NCBI GenBank assembly: GCA_023252055.1
Contig: JAHEXP010000006.1
Coordinates: 1 to 49,035 of the forward strand
Source: Coriobacteriia bacterium
Lineage (GTDB): Bacteria; Actinomycetota; Coriobacteriia; Anaerosomatales; PALSA-660
DNA: 49,035 nt
Direction: 5' to 3'
In this document: positions 30,510 to 39,600 of the stretch, piece by piece
Layout of the letters: each line of letters begins with the position of its first letter
How positions within the stretch are numbered: the stretch's first letter is position 1
Program-made: the position numbers and the translations under genes
Notes under the pieces: generated by a model
What the model saw: the letters and a program-made list of their open reading frames with translations, nothing else
Database searches by the model: none
Told to the model about the DNA's origin: nothing

Positions 30510-30926
30510 CTATATGTAGTAGATCGCTTCCCGGCTCGCGTCGAGGCGGTCCTGACGGGACGCGAGGTCCGCCAAAGTGACGGAAGCGAGCAGGCCGTCG
30601 AGCGAACGGGCGACGTCCGCCCACATGTCGGAAACGACGGTGCCACTCGTGCGCGGGACGTCCATGGCCGAACCCTCGAGCGCCTGGACGACATCCGCCA
30701 CCGAGACCGAGCCTGCGGGCCGAGCCAGCGTGCAGCCTCCGCCAGCGCCCCGGCGGCAATCGAGCAGACCCCCTTGGGCCAGCGCGGTGAACTGCTGCTC
30801 GAGGAACCGGCGCGGCAGCGACAGGGAGTCCGCGAGCTCGCCGGCGGCCACAGCCGTGCCGGGGGGGCGCTGCGCCAGCGCCACGAGCCCGCGAAGCGCG
30901 TAGTCCAGCCGCTGGGAGACCCTCAT
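30510..30926 (-). CDS. Rrf2-family transcriptional regulator
   Basis: MRVSQRLDYALRGLVALAQRPPG...LADSLSLPRRFLEQQFTALAQGGLLDCRRGAGGGCTLARP; Rrf2 winged helix. Confidence 0.9.
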   Translation of the reverse strand: MRVSQRLDYALRGLVALAQRPPGTAVAAGELADSLSLPRRFLEQQFTALAQGGLLDCRRGAGGGCTLARPAGSVSVADVVQALEGSAMDVPRTSGTVVSDMWADVARSLDGLLASVTLADLASRQDRLDASREAIYYI

Positions 30927-31882
30927 TGCCCGTAGCCTTCCCACAGCGGCGTCGAGAGGTAGCGCTCGCCGGTGGACGGCGCGACGGTCACGATCGCCTT
31001 GCCGGCCGCCTCGGGACGCGCGGCCAGCCGGAGTGCGGCCACAAGGTTCGCGCCGGACGAGATGCCGACGAAGATGCCCTCCTCAGCGGCCAGGCGCCGC
31101 GCTGCCGCGATGGCGGTGGGCGCGTCGACGCGCTCGACGCCGTCGAGTACGGAGAGATCGAGCGTCTTCGGGATGAAGTTCGCACCGATGCCCTGGATCC
31201 CGTGGGGCCCCGGGGTGAGGGGCTCACCCGCCAAAGCCTGGCCGATGATCGGAGACTCGGCTGGCTCGACGGCGATGGCGAGCGCGCCGGGCCGGATCTC
31301 TTTCAGGAATCGGCCGCCGCCGCTGATCGTCCCGCCGGTCCCCACTCCCGCGACGAACGCGAAGAGCTGCTCGTCGCCCAGCGCGGCATGGATCTCCGGG
31401 CCCGTCGTCGCGAAGTGGACCGCCGGGTTCGCCGGGTTGTCGAACTGCCCGGGCACAAAGGCGTCCGGGATCGTCGCCGCAATCTCGTCGGCCTTCGCGA
31501 CCGCGCCCTTCATGCCGAGCGCCCTGTCGGTCAGCACGAGCTCCGCCCCGAACGCCGCGAGAAGCTTGCGACGCTCCACCGACATCGACTCGGGCATCGT
31601 CAGGATGACCCGGTACCCGCGCGTGGCGCCGACGAGCGCCAAGGCGATACCGGTGTTGCCGCTGGTGGGCTCGACGATCACCGACTTCCCGCGCGTGATG
31701 AGGCCACGCTGCTCGGCGTCGTCGATCATCGCCTTGCCGATGCGGTCCTTGACGGAGCCGCCCGGGTTGCGCGACTCGAGCTTGATGTAGATCCGGCCCG
31801 GCAGGCCCTCGCCAAGATGGTCGAGGCGGACGAGATGCGTGCCGCCGATGGTGTCGAGAACGTTCGGAATGGGTGTGCTCAT
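30923..31882 (-). CDS. cysK: Cysteine synthase (O-acetylserine sulfhydrylase)
   Basis: YIKLESRNPGGSVKDRIGKAMI, VEPTSGNTGIALALVGATRGYRVILTMPESMSVERR, GVGTGGTISGGGRFLK. Confidence 0.95.
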   Translation of the reverse strand: MSTPIPNVLDTIGGTHLVRLDHLGEGLPGRIYIKLESRNPGGSVKDRIGKAMIDDAEQRGLITRGKSVIVEPTSGNTGIALALVGATRGYRVILTMPESMSVERRKLLAAFGAELVLTDRALGMKGAVAKADEIAATIPDAFVPGQFDNPANPAVHFATTGPEIHAALGDEQLFAFVAGVGTGGTISGGGRFLKEIRPGALAIAVEPAESPIIGQALAGEPLTPGPHGIQGIGANFIPKTLDLSVLDGVERVDAPTAIAAARRLAAEEGIFVGISSGANLVAALRLAARPEAAGKAIVTVAPSTGERYLSTPLWEGYGQ

Positions 31883-32047
31883 GGGTGGACCTCCGTGGTG
31901 CCGCTTCGGGGCCGCGCACGCCGGCCATGGCAGGAGTCTACCCTCGCGTGGCACCGGATTCACGCACTATTAGCATGCGCTTCATGCGATTCGCAGTTGC
32001 ACGGTGCGATACGGTACGCTGCATCGGTCGGAAGAAGGGGTTGCAGC

Positions 32048-32323
32048 GTGAACCTGTGGTTCTGGGGGTGGCTCATAGCGGCGGTCGCGATCGCTCTCGT
32101 CAGCGCGGTCATGCGCGACCGCGCCTCGGCGCCCTTCGCACTCGGTGCTGGTGTCGCAGCGGCCATGGATGCCGCGGGGCTCACCCCGTCCGCACAGTGG
32201 ATCGCCTTCGTGGGCGTCTCGGCTGCGGTCTTCATCGTGTTCAACCAAAGGCGCCACCGACGCCGTCACGATCGCCGCGGCCTCGGCCGTCACGGTGAGA
32301 GGCCCCCGCTCGACGAGTCGTGA
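32048..32323 (+). CDS. Small membrane protein (NfeD-N-terminus-like), unknown function
   Basis: GTG start; VNLWFWGWLIAAVAIALVSAVMRDRASAPFALGAGVAAAMDAAGLTPSAQWIAFVGVSAAVFIVFNQ. Confidence 0.5.
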   Translation: MNLWFWGWLIAAVAIALVSAVMRDRASAPFALGAGVAAAMDAAGLTPSAQWIAFVGVSAAVFIVFNQRRHRRRHDRRGLGRHGERPPLDES

Positions 32324-32390
32324 CGCGATGTCGGCGCGGGCCGGGCGATCGCACGTGCTAGGTGCGCGCTCGCCGAGCCGCCCGGACGCT

Positions 32391-33056
32391 CTATCCCAGC
32401 GTCACGAACACCTCGCCGCCGCGAACGGCCACCGCGTACGTCTTCACGTCGGCGTTCGGGTGATCGGTCGTGCCGTCGCGCACGTCGTATCGCCAGCCGT
32501 GCCACGGACACATCAACGCGTAGCCGTCGAGGTAACCGTCCGCCAGCGGCGCGAAGGCGTGACGGCATACGTTCGACAGCGCGAAGAAGCGGCCGCCCAC
32601 ACGTGCGAGCGCAATGTCGCGCTTCCCGAGTTTCAGATGGCGGACCTCGCCGTCGCGCATGTCGCTCTCGGCCGCAACGCGAACGTCGACCGGGCCCTCG
32701 GGTGCCTCGACGACGCCGTGGAGGCTCGACCCGTCCTCGATGTCGGTGCGGATGAAGAGCCCGCACCAGCACTTCCGCATCGCTGCGAACTGCTCGACAT
32801 TGACCGCGATGCAGGGACACACGATCGCTGCATCCTGCTTCGGATCACCGGTGCGGAGGCGACACGGGCAGTAGATATCGCCGGTCTCGTCGAGGATCCC
32901 GATCTCCGCCTCGAGCGTCTCCGTGACGAACGCTTCATCGGTGTTGAACTTGTAGCCGAGCCGCTCGACGTACGGCGTCATGAACGTCTTCAGGTCGCCG
33001 ATCGTCACGTCCGGCCCGAAGCGGCGGCGGACCGGTTCCGGTTCGCCCACGGTCAC
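32391..33056 (-). CDS. Ferredoxin:thioredoxin reductase catalytic-like domain fused to a Rieske [2Fe-2S] domain
   Basis: YCPCR-x-CPCI-x-CWCGLF FTR-like Cys motifs; C-terminal CRHAFAPLADGYLDGYALMCPWHGWRYD (CxH-x16-CxxH) Rieske motif; GTG start overlapping the glutaredoxin stop. Confidence 0.85.
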   Translation of the reverse strand: MTVGEPEPVRRRFGPDVTIGDLKTFMTPYVERLGYKFNTDEAFVTETLEAEIGILDETGDIYCPCRLRTGDPKQDAAIVCPCIAVNVEQFAAMRKCWCGLFIRTDIEDGSSLHGVVEAPEGPVDVRVAAESDMRDGEVRHLKLGKRDIALARVGGRFFALSNVCRHAFAPLADGYLDGYALMCPWHGWRYDVRDGTTDHPNADVKTYAVAVRGGEVFVTLG

Positions 33057-33301
33057 AGTCCAGCCAAACGGGAGATGCCCGCCTTGTCGAAGCCGACGAC
33101 GACGTCGTCTCCGGCGACGATGACCGGGAACGACGTACCGCCCGAGAGGCGCTTGACCTCTTCGATCGCGTCGGTGCGCTCCTGCCCGGTGAGCTTGTCG
33201 ACCTCGAGGACGTCGTAAGCCACGCCGCTATCGTCGAGGAACTTGCGCGCCTGGTGGCAGTACGGGCAGGTGGAGAGTGCGAACACCTTGATCGCTGGCA
33301 T
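33053..33301 (-). CDS. Glutaredoxin-like / NrdH-type redoxin
   Basis: MPAIKVFALSTCPYCHQARKFLDDSGVAYDVLEVD...GGTSFPVIVAGDDVVVGFDKAGI; CPYC active site. Confidence 0.9.
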   Translation of the reverse strand: MPAIKVFALSTCPYCHQARKFLDDSGVAYDVLEVDKLTGQERTDAIEEVKRLSGGTSFPVIVAGDDVVVGFDKAGISRLAGL

Positions 33302-33416
33302 GCTGCGGCTCCCGTTCATCGTGGTCGCTGTCGTGTGCGGGCGGGACGCCGTCTCACCGTCCCGCTGTGGTGTATGTTCCCAGGGACGGTGGCGCCGGGT
33401 CCAGGAACCGGGAGCG

Positions 33417-34007
33417 ATGACAAAGATCAGCGCGAAGAGGAGTTCGGCGGCCGCTGTGCCGGCCCGTCCCGCGGCGGTGCCGGGTGCTGCAGCTGCGCCG
33501 GTCAGAAGCGGTCCTCCTGCCCCCGTCCTCACCGCGGTCCTTGTCGTCTTCGTGCTGGTGGTGGGACTCGGCGGTTGGCTGCTGTACGGCGCGCTGAACC
33601 GCCCGCTGGCCACTCCGGCCGACCCGGCTCAGCTGAGGGCCCTGGACGCCCGCCTCCTCGAGATCGAGAACGCCGCGCGTCCCATCGCGACCCAGTTCAC
33701 CTCCGAGACGGCGACGTCGGCGATCGACATCGGCGCCTATCGCGCGCGGGCCGCCGCACTCCGGGATCTCGTCGATTCGACGAACGATCTAGCGGCCACC
33801 AGCCCGGATGCCCTTGAGATCCGCGACCTGATCCTCACGGGCGGGTCGCAGATCGCAGCGGGCATCGCGGACGCTCTCGATGCGGCGGCCAGCGACCAAG
33901 CCTCCGCCACACTGACCGCCGCGACCCGCGTCGACGAGGGACTGTCGAATCTCGCGGCGGCGCGGGCGAAACTCGACCTGCTTCTGGGCCGGACCAAGCC
34001 CGCATAG
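33417..34007 (+). CDS. Membrane-anchored hypothetical protein
   Basis: Ala/Pro-rich N-terminus, single TM VLTAVLVVFVLVVGLGGWLLYGAL, helical extracytoplasmic domain; ATG preceded by GGGAG. Confidence 0.6.
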   Translation: MTKISAKRSSAAAVPARPAAVPGAAAAPVRSGPPAPVLTAVLVVFVLVVGLGGWLLYGALNRPLATPADPAQLRALDARLLEIENAARPIATQFTSETATSAIDIGAYRARAAALRDLVDSTNDLAATSPDALEIRDLILTGGSQIAAGIADALDAAASDQASATLTAATRVDEGLSNLAAARAKLDLLLGRTKPA

Positions 34008-34063
34008 CCGCGCCGTGCCCGCAGCGCCCCACGCCCTTCCGCCCCGGGTATAGACTCTCGACC

Positions 34064-34888
34064 ATGCGAAGAAGGCGGCGCGTCCTGTATATCGTCCTGT
34101 GGATCCTCACTATCGCGGTGGTCGCGGTGGTGGGCCTTCGACTGCTCACGCCTCGCGCGGTCGCTCCGGCGCGCGTCGCGGACCCGGCCGCCGCCAAGGC
34201 CGCCGGAGAAGCGGTCCTCGCCTCTCACGATGCGACGACACTGATCGTGGTCGCGCATCCCGATGACATCGAGTGGTGGGCCGGCGGCACGGCGGCTCTG
34301 CTCGCCCAACGCGGACGCGTCGTCCTCGTCGTCGGGACGTCCGGCGAGCGCGGCGACGGCGGGCTCGTGCCGGGCCTCGGAGCGGTCCGCGAACGCCTGC
34401 AGCGCGAGGGCGGCGCCGTCCTCGGCTACTCGGAGGTCATCTTCCTTCAGCATCCCGACGGCGGGCTCGGGCAGGCGACCGCGTTCCCATCGGAGGTCGC
34501 GAGCGCGATCGCCGCGGCTCGACCCGCGCGGATCATCACGTTCGATGTGGCCAAGGAGGCCGCAGGCTACCACCACGTCGACCACGAGGCCGCAGGGCGC
34601 GTCACCGCCGCAGCCGCGGAGGCGGTCGGCGGAGTGGAACTGCTCCTGATGCACACGAGCGCACCCGACACGATCATCGACTACGCGTCGGTCAAAGATG
34701 AGAAGGCCCGGGCGTTCGCGATCCTCACCAGTTATCACGACCTCACGCCGGTCGTCGGGCCGCTGAGTAACTGGTTCGGCTCGCTGGTGGGCGGACGAAC
34801 GATCACGTACGGCTCGAAGGCCTCGTACCCCGAGGTGGGTATCGAATACGGCGAGGTCTTCCGCCGCGTCGTCATCCCCGCGAAGTGA
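34064..34888 (+). CDS. PIG-L/LmbE-family deacetylase, membrane-anchored
   Basis: N-terminal TM; LIVVAHPDDIEWWAGGT zinc motif; EVIFLQHPDG; YHHVDHEA. Confidence 0.88.
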   Translation: MRRRRRVLYIVLWILTIAVVAVVGLRLLTPRAVAPARVADPAAAKAAGEAVLASHDATTLIVVAHPDDIEWWAGGTAALLAQRGRVVLVVGTSGERGDGGLVPGLGAVRERLQREGGAVLGYSEVIFLQHPDGGLGQATAFPSEVASAIAAARPARIITFDVAKEAAGYHHVDHEAAGRVTAAAAEAVGGVELLLMHTSAPDTIIDYASVKDEKARAFAILTSYHDLTPVVGPLSNWFGSLVGGRTITYGSKASYPEVGIEYGEVFRRVVIPAK

Positions 34889-34922
34889 AGGCATCAGGTA
34901 CCCGACGGAAGGTTGCTCCACG

Positions 34923-35777
34923 ATGTGCCAGTTCTGCGTGCAGCACGGCGACGGCAAGGCGTGGTACCTCGAGGCGAGCACCTACGCATACGACCTCGAC
35001 AGCGACCTGAAGCGCCGTGACTACCTCGTCGACTTCGTCCAGGACTTCGGGAAGAACCGCGAGTTCGCGCTGACCAACCTGAAGCGTCTGGAGCGGTTGC
35101 CCGCCCCGCTGCGCGATCTTGGCCGCAGCATCGCCACCCGGAACATGAAGGTCTCGCACTTCGGCCAGCCGGTCCCCATCGAGGAGTGCGAGCAGATCTT
35201 CGACCTCGCCACATCCGTTGTGCGCATCCCCTGCCCATGCCGCTACGAGTCCGGCTCCAAGGACGAGGGCTACTGTCTCGCCATCACGACGAAGCCGATC
35301 GACCGCTATCTCGACGAAGCGTTCAAAGACTACGAGGTGGGACCGGACACGACGAAGTTCCAGCGGCTGACGAAAGCGGAGGCGCTCGCCCTGTTGCGGC
35401 GGGCCGAGGACGAAGGGCTCATGCACTCCGTGTGGACCTTCGTGACTCCGTTCGTCGGCGCGATCTGCAACTGCAGCCTCGAGGCGGGCTGCATGGCGAT
35501 GCGCATCACGGTGGAGCACGAGACGCCGATCATGTTCAAGGGCCACCACATCGCGCACGCGGACCTCGACGCGTGCACGGGGTGCGCCGAGTGTGTCGAA
35601 CGCTGCCCGTTCGAGGCGATCGCGATCGGTCCGGGCCACAAGCGGGCGATCGTCGATGCCGAGAAGTGCTACGGCTGCGGCGTGTGTCGCTCCGCTTGCG
35701 AATACGACGCGCTGGCCCTCCAGGACCGGCCGGCTCCCGCGCCCGGGATCCTCACCAGCGCACGCGCGACCGCCTGA
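34923..35777 (+). CDS. Cysteine-rich 2x[4Fe-4S] ferredoxin-domain protein of unknown function
   Basis: MCQFCVQHGDGKAWYLEA...; IPCPCRYESGSKDEGYC; ICNCSLEAGC; CTGCAECVERCP and CYGCGVCRSACEY. Confidence 0.8.
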   Translation: MCQFCVQHGDGKAWYLEASTYAYDLDSDLKRRDYLVDFVQDFGKNREFALTNLKRLERLPAPLRDLGRSIATRNMKVSHFGQPVPIEECEQIFDLATSVVRIPCPCRYESGSKDEGYCLAITTKPIDRYLDEAFKDYEVGPDTTKFQRLTKAEALALLRRAEDEGLMHSVWTFVTPFVGAICNCSLEAGCMAMRITVEHETPIMFKGHHIAHADLDACTGCAECVERCPFEAIAIGPGHKRAIVDAEKCYGCGVCRSACEYDALALQDRPAPAPGILTSARATA

Positions 35778-35786
35778 CCGACCGCA

Positions 35787-38282
35787 TCAGCGTGGGCGCT
35801 CGAGCTCCAGCCTGACCGCACCCGGCGACAGGCGGCACAGCAGGTCCGCCGTCGCGGGATGGCAGGTGAGGAACACCACTTGCCGGCGCGTCGCGAGGTC
35901 CGCGATCGCGGCGGCGGCCGGCTCGAGCCGGTCCGGGCTGAAGTCGACGAGGATGTCGTCCATCAGCACGGGCAGGCCGCGCCCCGCGTCGCCAAGTTGC
36001 TCGATGAGGCCGAGGCGCAGCGCCAGATAGAGCTGTTCGGCGGTTCCCCGCGACAACTTGCCCGGCGAGGTCGCCGCCGAAGAAGCGTCGAAGACCTCGA
36101 TGGCGTCCTTGCCGAGCGGCACCGCGATGCGCTCGTAGCGTCCGTTCGTCATCTCCGCGAACGCCGCTTCGGCACGCTTCACGACCTCGGGCTGCCGATC
36201 GCGCTCGTAGCGCTCCTGGGCAAGCGACAGGAGTCTGGCGGCGACCGCCAGAACAGCGTAATCGCGCACGCCGTCAGCGATCCGCTCACCGACCGTCTCC
36301 TCCTCGAGGCGCAACTCGGACAGAGCGCTCTCGCGGTGCTCCGCCCCGAGGGAGGTGCGCAGCTCGGTGGCCTCCCGGGACAAGCGGTCGAACTCGTCGG
36401 AGGCGTCGCGCGCACAGCCGCGCGCCTCCGTCTCGAGCATGCGTGCGGCCTCGATGTCCCCATCTGTCACGCCCAGCGCGCGCAGGGCGGTGCTCGCGGC
36501 CTCGCTGGCGGCACCCGCCCTGCCGCGGTCATCTGCCGCGGTCAGCGATAGACGCTCCGCCGTGGCCAGCGCGTCCATTCGCACGGCCGCCGCCGCCCGT
36601 GCGTCCGCGACCTTGGCCGCCGCCCTTGTCATGAGTTCCGGTATCCGGTCCAGGCGCGTCTCGGTCGCGGGCTCGCCAAGAAGCGGACCGGCGACTGCGG
36701 CCACACGCTGCGCATAGGCCTCCGCGCTGTCACGGTCGGCTCCGACCTCGGCATGCAGGGCCGACCTCTCCCCGTCCGCCTTGCGAACCTCGCGTGCGGC
36801 CTGGTACCTCAGGTCGATCGCACGCGGCTCCTCCGAGCCGTCGCCGAGTCCGCGCGCGCGAACCCATTCAGACCAAGCGCCCACAGCGGACGCCAACCCG
36901 GCTTCGGCGGCGGCGAGTTCGCCGTCCACCGCGGGCATCCGGGATGCCGGGGCGCCCGTCGCGAGTCCGGTCGCCACACTCGTGATGAGCGAGAGGACGA
37001 CGCCGACAGCCGCGAGGAGGCCGGCGAAGACCGCCAGTACGGTCTGCCCCAGAACCAGACCGGCGACGAGGCCGGCGACACCGAGCCCGGCGACCGCGAA
37101 CCCGGGTATGGCCCACGGGCGGTTGCGGCCTGCGGCGCTGGAGGCACCGGTCGGATCCTCGGCACGAAGGCGCTCCCGCGCTTCCACCGCGGCCTCGACC
37201 CTGGTCCGTGCTTTGGTGAGGGCCTCTCGGTGGACGTCGATCTCGGCGGCGACTCCGGCGTCGGCGGCGGCGGCCAGCGCCGACGCCTCGCTCCAACCGG
37301 TATCGTCCAAAGCCGCACGCAGCCGAACGTCGACGGCGGCTGTCTTGGACTGGCCAGAGGAGAGCGACGCCATGCGCTCCCGGAAGCCCGAGAGCTCCGC
37401 GAACAGGGCATCGACGATGTCGGCCGCGGCCAACGCGGCCTCGTCCGCTCCCGCAGTGGCGGCCTTCTCACGCGCAGCTGAGGCCTCGGTCTCGATCCGC
37501 TCCGCGTCCTGCGTCAGCAACGTGGCCTCGCTCGTGAGGCGCGCCGCGTCCGCAACGGCGCGCGATCCGCGCTCGGCGGTCACCTGGGTATCGTTGCGCC
37601 GCGCGCGGGCGGCCTCCACGGCGCGCTCGAGTTCCTCGAGACGGGAGCCGTCGATGCGCAGCGTCTCAGTCTCGGCCTCGAGTGTCCGGATCTGGACTCG
37701 CAGCTCCTCGCGCCGCGCCTTCGCTCGGTTGAGCGCCGGAGTGGAGGCGCGCTTCGCCCACAACGCGTCCATCGCGGCTTCCAGCTTGCTGCGAACATCG
37801 ATCGGGCTCACCGTGAGCCCGGCTCCCGCAGCGTACAAACGTGCGATGAGGTCGTCGTCCTTGCCCTTGAGTTCCTCGATCTGCTGCATCTCTGCGAGAC
37901 CGAAACCGAACACGACCCGGTACGCGAGCCGGCTGACGCCGGCCGTGAGCTCTCCGACGAGGCCGTCGCGCTGGCGACCGCTCAACGTCCGTACGGTGAC
38001 GGGCCCGCCGTGCACGCCCTCGCGGCGCTCGACGACCCACTCGCCGTCGTCGTCAGCGAAGACGAGTCTGCCCTCGCGAGCGCCCGCCTCCGAGAGGTAC
38101 GGGGCCTCCTTGGCGTCCGCCCGCGTGGGAAATCCGTAGAGCACGTGGCGGACGAGCGCCATGAGCGAACTCTTGCCGGCCTCGTTCGGGCCGTGCACCA
38201 CGGTGAGGCCCGGCGCAAGGTCCCCGAGCATGCGGCCGTCGATCTTGCCGAACCTTCCCGCCTCGACGCGGACGAGTCTCAT
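35787..38282 (-). CDS. SbcC/YhaN-like AAA ATPase
   Basis: MRLVRVEAGRFGKIDGRMLGDLAPGLTVVHGPNEAGKSSLMALVRHVLYGFP Walker A; central coiled coil; C-terminal LSRGTAEQLYLALRLGLIEQLGDAGRGLPVLMDDILVDF signature/Walker B. Confidence 0.88.
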   Translation of the reverse strand: MRLVRVEAGRFGKIDGRMLGDLAPGLTVVHGPNEAGKSSLMALVRHVLYGFPTRADAKEAPYLSEAGAREGRLVFADDDGEWVVERREGVHGGPVTVRTLSGRQRDGLVGELTAGVSRLAYRVVFGFGLAEMQQIEELKGKDDDLIARLYAAGAGLTVSPIDVRSKLEAAMDALWAKRASTPALNRAKARREELRVQIRTLEAETETLRIDGSRLEELERAVEAARARRNDTQVTAERGSRAVADAARLTSEATLLTQDAERIETEASAAREKAATAGADEAALAAADIVDALFAELSGFRERMASLSSGQSKTAAVDVRLRAALDDTGWSEASALAAAADAGVAAEIDVHREALTKARTRVEAAVEARERLRAEDPTGASSAAGRNRPWAIPGFAVAGLGVAGLVAGLVLGQTVLAVFAGLLAAVGVVLSLITSVATGLATGAPASRMPAVDGELAAAEAGLASAVGAWSEWVRARGLGDGSEEPRAIDLRYQAAREVRKADGERSALHAEVGADRDSAEAYAQRVAAVAGPLLGEPATETRLDRIPELMTRAAAKVADARAAAAVRMDALATAERLSLTAADDRGRAGAASEAASTALRALGVTDGDIEAARMLETEARGCARDASDEFDRLSREATELRTSLGAEHRESALSELRLEEETVGERIADGVRDYAVLAVAARLLSLAQERYERDRQPEVVKRAEAAFAEMTNGRYERIAVPLGKDAIEVFDASSAATSPGKLSRGTAEQLYLALRLGLIEQLGDAGRGLPVLMDDILVDFSPDRLEPAAAAIADLATRRQVVFLTCHPATADLLCRLSPGAVRLELERPR

Positions 38283-39526
38283 CACAGCTCGCCCTCCAAT
38301 CTGTCGAGGCACACGTCGCGTGCTCGTTCCACCAGCCCCGACACGCTCATGTCCGCCGGGTCGAGCGCGCCCAAGGAACCCTCGATCGGGCCCAGAGCCT
38401 CTGCGACGAGCCGCTCCATGAGGGAGGGATCCGTGAGGAGTTCGTCCGTGAGCCGTACGAGGTCGCCGGCGAAGTCCTGGGCGTCACGGAGTGCGGCGAT
38501 GTCCAGCGCGGCCGAGGTCCGGTCGCGCACACGGTCCACCCAGACCCAAGGCGCCGCGGCGAGTTGCTCGTCGCGCAGGTCGCGCACGAGGTCCTCGAGC
38601 ACCGTGCCGCGCACGAGCGGCGCGTGCGCTTCGGTGCGACCGGTGAGGTCGAGGCGGACTATCGCGGGCCTGTCCTCGGCCCTCGATCGAGCGCCGTCGC
38701 ACGCACCACGCATGGCCTCGCGGATATCGTCCAGCCCGGAGGCGGAGGACACATCGAGGGCGAGCCGTTCCCACACGATCGATGCGGTGGGCATGAAGCG
38801 CATCTCGGCATGCCCACCTGCGATCTCCACCAGGTAGCACCCGCGGACGCCGTCCTCTTTGGGGCTGCGGCCCTGAGGACACCCGGCATACACGATCGCC
38901 GGCGTTTCCGAGAGCACCTCGGGCTTGTGGATGTGACCGAGCGCCCAGTAGTCCATGCGCGCGGCTCGCAGATCCTCCATCGAAGCCGGCGCATAGTTGG
39001 CGACGCCTTCACGCCCGCCGACGTTCGTATGCAGGACACCGATGGCCACGCCGCCTGTGTCCGCTCGGGCGAAACCCTTCGCGAGATCGCGGGTCTCGGC
39101 AGCGCGCTCGTAGCCGCGGCCGTACAGCGTGCACAGGAGCTCGCCGTCGCGCTCCACGGGGATCGCCTCGACGTCGCGAGTTGAGAAGTAGTGCACGGAA
39201 GGCGGCAGCGCCAGTCCGGCCGACCAGCCGTCCGCGGGATCGTGGTTGCCCCGAGCGATGAACACCGGCACGCCCGCCTCCGACAGGCGGACGGCCTGCC
39301 TCTGGAAGAAGAGCTGCGCGGCCATGCTGCGGCTGTTGTCGTAGACGTCACCGGCGATGAGCAGGAAGTCGACGGCTTCTTCGATGCACAGCGTGGCGAT
39401 GCGCTCGAACGCCTCGAGAGTGGAAGCGACGAGCGCCGCACGGACGCGCGGATCCGACGCATCGACGCCCGCGAACGGAGCGTCGAGGTGCAGGTCGGCG
39501 GCGTGGATGAATCTCACAGGTCGCAT
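38282..39526 (-). CDS. SbcD/YhaO-like metallophosphoesterase
   Basis: RFIHAADLHLDAPF, FLLIAGDVYDNS, FIARGNHDPADG, WALGHIHKPEVL phosphoesterase motifs; ATGA overlap with the ATPase gene. Confidence 0.9.
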   Translation of the reverse strand: MRPVRFIHAADLHLDAPFAGVDASDPRVRAALVASTLEAFERIATLCIEEAVDFLLIAGDVYDNSRSMAAQLFFQRQAVRLSEAGVPVFIARGNHDPADGWSAGLALPPSVHYFSTRDVEAIPVERDGELLCTLYGRGYERAAETRDLAKGFARADTGGVAIGVLHTNVGGREGVANYAPASMEDLRAARMDYWALGHIHKPEVLSETPAIVYAGCPQGRSPKEDGVRGCYLVEIAGGHAEMRFMPTASIVWERLALDVSSASGLDDIREAMRGACDGARSRAEDRPAIVRLDLTGRTEAHAPLVRGTVLEDLVRDLRDEQLAAAPWVWVDRVRDRTSAALDIAALRDAQDFAGDLVRLTDELLTDPSLMERLVAEALGPIEGSLGALDPADMSVSGLVERARDVCLDRLEGEL

Positions 39527-39600
39527 CCGGGGCCCCTCGCAAGGATGTGCGTGACGTCGAGCAGGCCCATCGTATCGCAGGGGTGTGACAGCGGCCCGGT

